Source: CANJSG01 sp038203875 (GTDB taxonomy: Bacteria; Verrucomicrobiota; Verrucomicrobiia; Limisphaerales; CANJSG01). Taken from it: a stretch of DNA of 32,775 nt. Of the stretch, positions 32,296 to 32,775 are shown one piece after another. Made by a program: the position numbers and the translations under genes. The stretch lies in the NCBI GenBank assembly GCA_038203875.1, contig JBBRDN010000025.1, forward strand, positions 1-32,775. Reading direction: 5' to 3'. The number at the start of each line of letters is the position of its first letter. Within the stretch, counting starts at the first letter, position 1. A model generated the notes under the pieces. The model did not search any database and was not told where the DNA came from. It worked only from the letters and a program-made list of their open reading frames with translations.

Positions 32296-32775
32296 ATGGC
32301 CAAAAAAAGTGTGAAAGTGGTTACGGAAGATGAGGCTGCTGAATTTATCCGCCTTTATTGGGCAGCTCGAAGGGAGCACAACCACCGCAAGGAAAAGGCA
32401 ACGGCCAATGATCCGGCTCACAAGGCGGCGGCGGCATTTGCTGAGACTCGTGTATGGGCGTGGGCTGAACAACTGCTTGCGTTGAGCAGTTTGGATCGGA
32501 GGGGAGAGCACGACAAAGCGTTGCAAGGACTGGCTAAACTAGAGCCGTCAATTCCAGAACGGTGGCAGGGGCTTTTTCATTTCGTCCGTGGTGCCGCGCT
32601 TCATGCCAAGGGCGAGCACGACGAAGCGATCAAGGCCTACCGCAAGGCCCTCGACGACCCGAAATTCGAAACGCCCGGGAACGCCTGGATCAACCTCGGC
32701 ATGGTGCTTCACGCCAAGGGCGAGCACGACGAAGCGATCAAGGCCTACCGCAAGGCCCTCGACGACCCGGAATTC
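32296..32775 (+). CDS. TPR-repeat protein, cut by the window end
   Basis: 160 residues are visible, with no stop before the window edge. The N-terminal region (1-95) is helical, charged and unlike the rest (EFIRLYWAARREHNHRKEKA; GEHDKALQGLAKLEP is a diverged TPR). From about 96 come TPR units of 36 residues (HAKGEHDEAIKAYRKALDDP) whose DNA is almost identical at a 108-bp period. Start ATG at 32296 has AAGGA 10 nt upstream. It follows the TIR pseudogene by 14 bp on the same strand, so the two were probably one operon. TPRs serve protein-protein binding; the partner is unknown. Confidence 0.8.
   Translation, partial: MAKKSVKVVTEDEAAEFIRLYWAARREHNHRKEKATANDPAHKAAAAFAETRVWAWAEQLLALSSLDRRGEHDKALQGLAKLEPSIPERWQGLFHFVRGAALHAKGEHDEAIKAYRKALDDPKFETPGNAWINLGMVLHAKGEHDEAIKAYRKALDDPEF
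32605..32775 (+). repeat. 108-bp tandem repeat encoding TPR units
   Basis: A block of about 57 bp starting at GCCAAGGGCGAG (32605) recurs identically at 32713, except for small changes at the 3' end (CCGAAATTC against CCGGAATTC). The period is 108 bp (36 codons). More copies may follow beyond the window. Confidence 0.9.

Overview
The window is GC-rich bacterial chromosome, probably from the phylum Verrucomicrobiota (inference). Clues are a long 'PVC-type' propeller/HEAT protein ending in a CxxCH heme motif, a PEP-CTERM-tagged secreted protein, a remnant of a sigma factor of the type expanded in this phylum, a secreted subtilase with verrucomicrobial-style calcium repeats, and few Shine-Dalgarno sites. 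No insertion sequence, prophage or CRISPR array was seen.

Layout. 1-7100 holds secreted or envelope proteins: a thioredoxin-like protein (-), a PEP-CTERM protein (+), an ECF sigma-factor remnant (-), a predicted beta-propeller protein with a clear terminator (+), and a 1170-residue subtilisin-like protease (+). 7100-7400 holds a candidate mini transcription unit (-) encoding a 37-residue membrane peptide. Next is a PPi-dependent phosphofructokinase (-).

8892-22778 is one long minus-strand respiratory complex I operon, nuoBCDEFGHIJKLMN, without nuoA. A tRNA-Gln(CUG) gene lies on the opposite strand in the nuoE-nuoF gap. A perfect CRP/FNR-like palindrome lies just upstream of nuoB. dnaA (GTG start) precedes it. 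A 539-bp non-coding region upstream of dnaA carries two DnaA boxes and two leader hairpins and is a possible oriC or autoregulatory region. Then come dapF, mgsA and a small unknown gene (all -), an unknown 114-residue gene (+), and a HAD hydrolase (-).

27801-31726 holds a two-gene operon (-), an SGNH-like secreted protein followed by the PVC heme protein, with a 4-nt stop/start overlap. The right end (+) carries a TIR-domain gene destroyed by two repeat-type insertions: an inverted repeat and a TTCATCA heptamer array. Directly after it is an apparently intact TPR-protein gene cut by the window end, whose TPR units are nearly identical in DNA. This TIR/TPR remnant and the small unit at 7122-7335 are the least ordinary parts of the window.

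Together the core genes describe aerobic or anaerobic NADH oxidation (complex I), reversible PPi-linked glycolysis with a methylglyoxal branch, meso-DAP/lysine synthesis, and replication initiation. The flanks carry extracellular degradation and stress/defence-type accessory genes.
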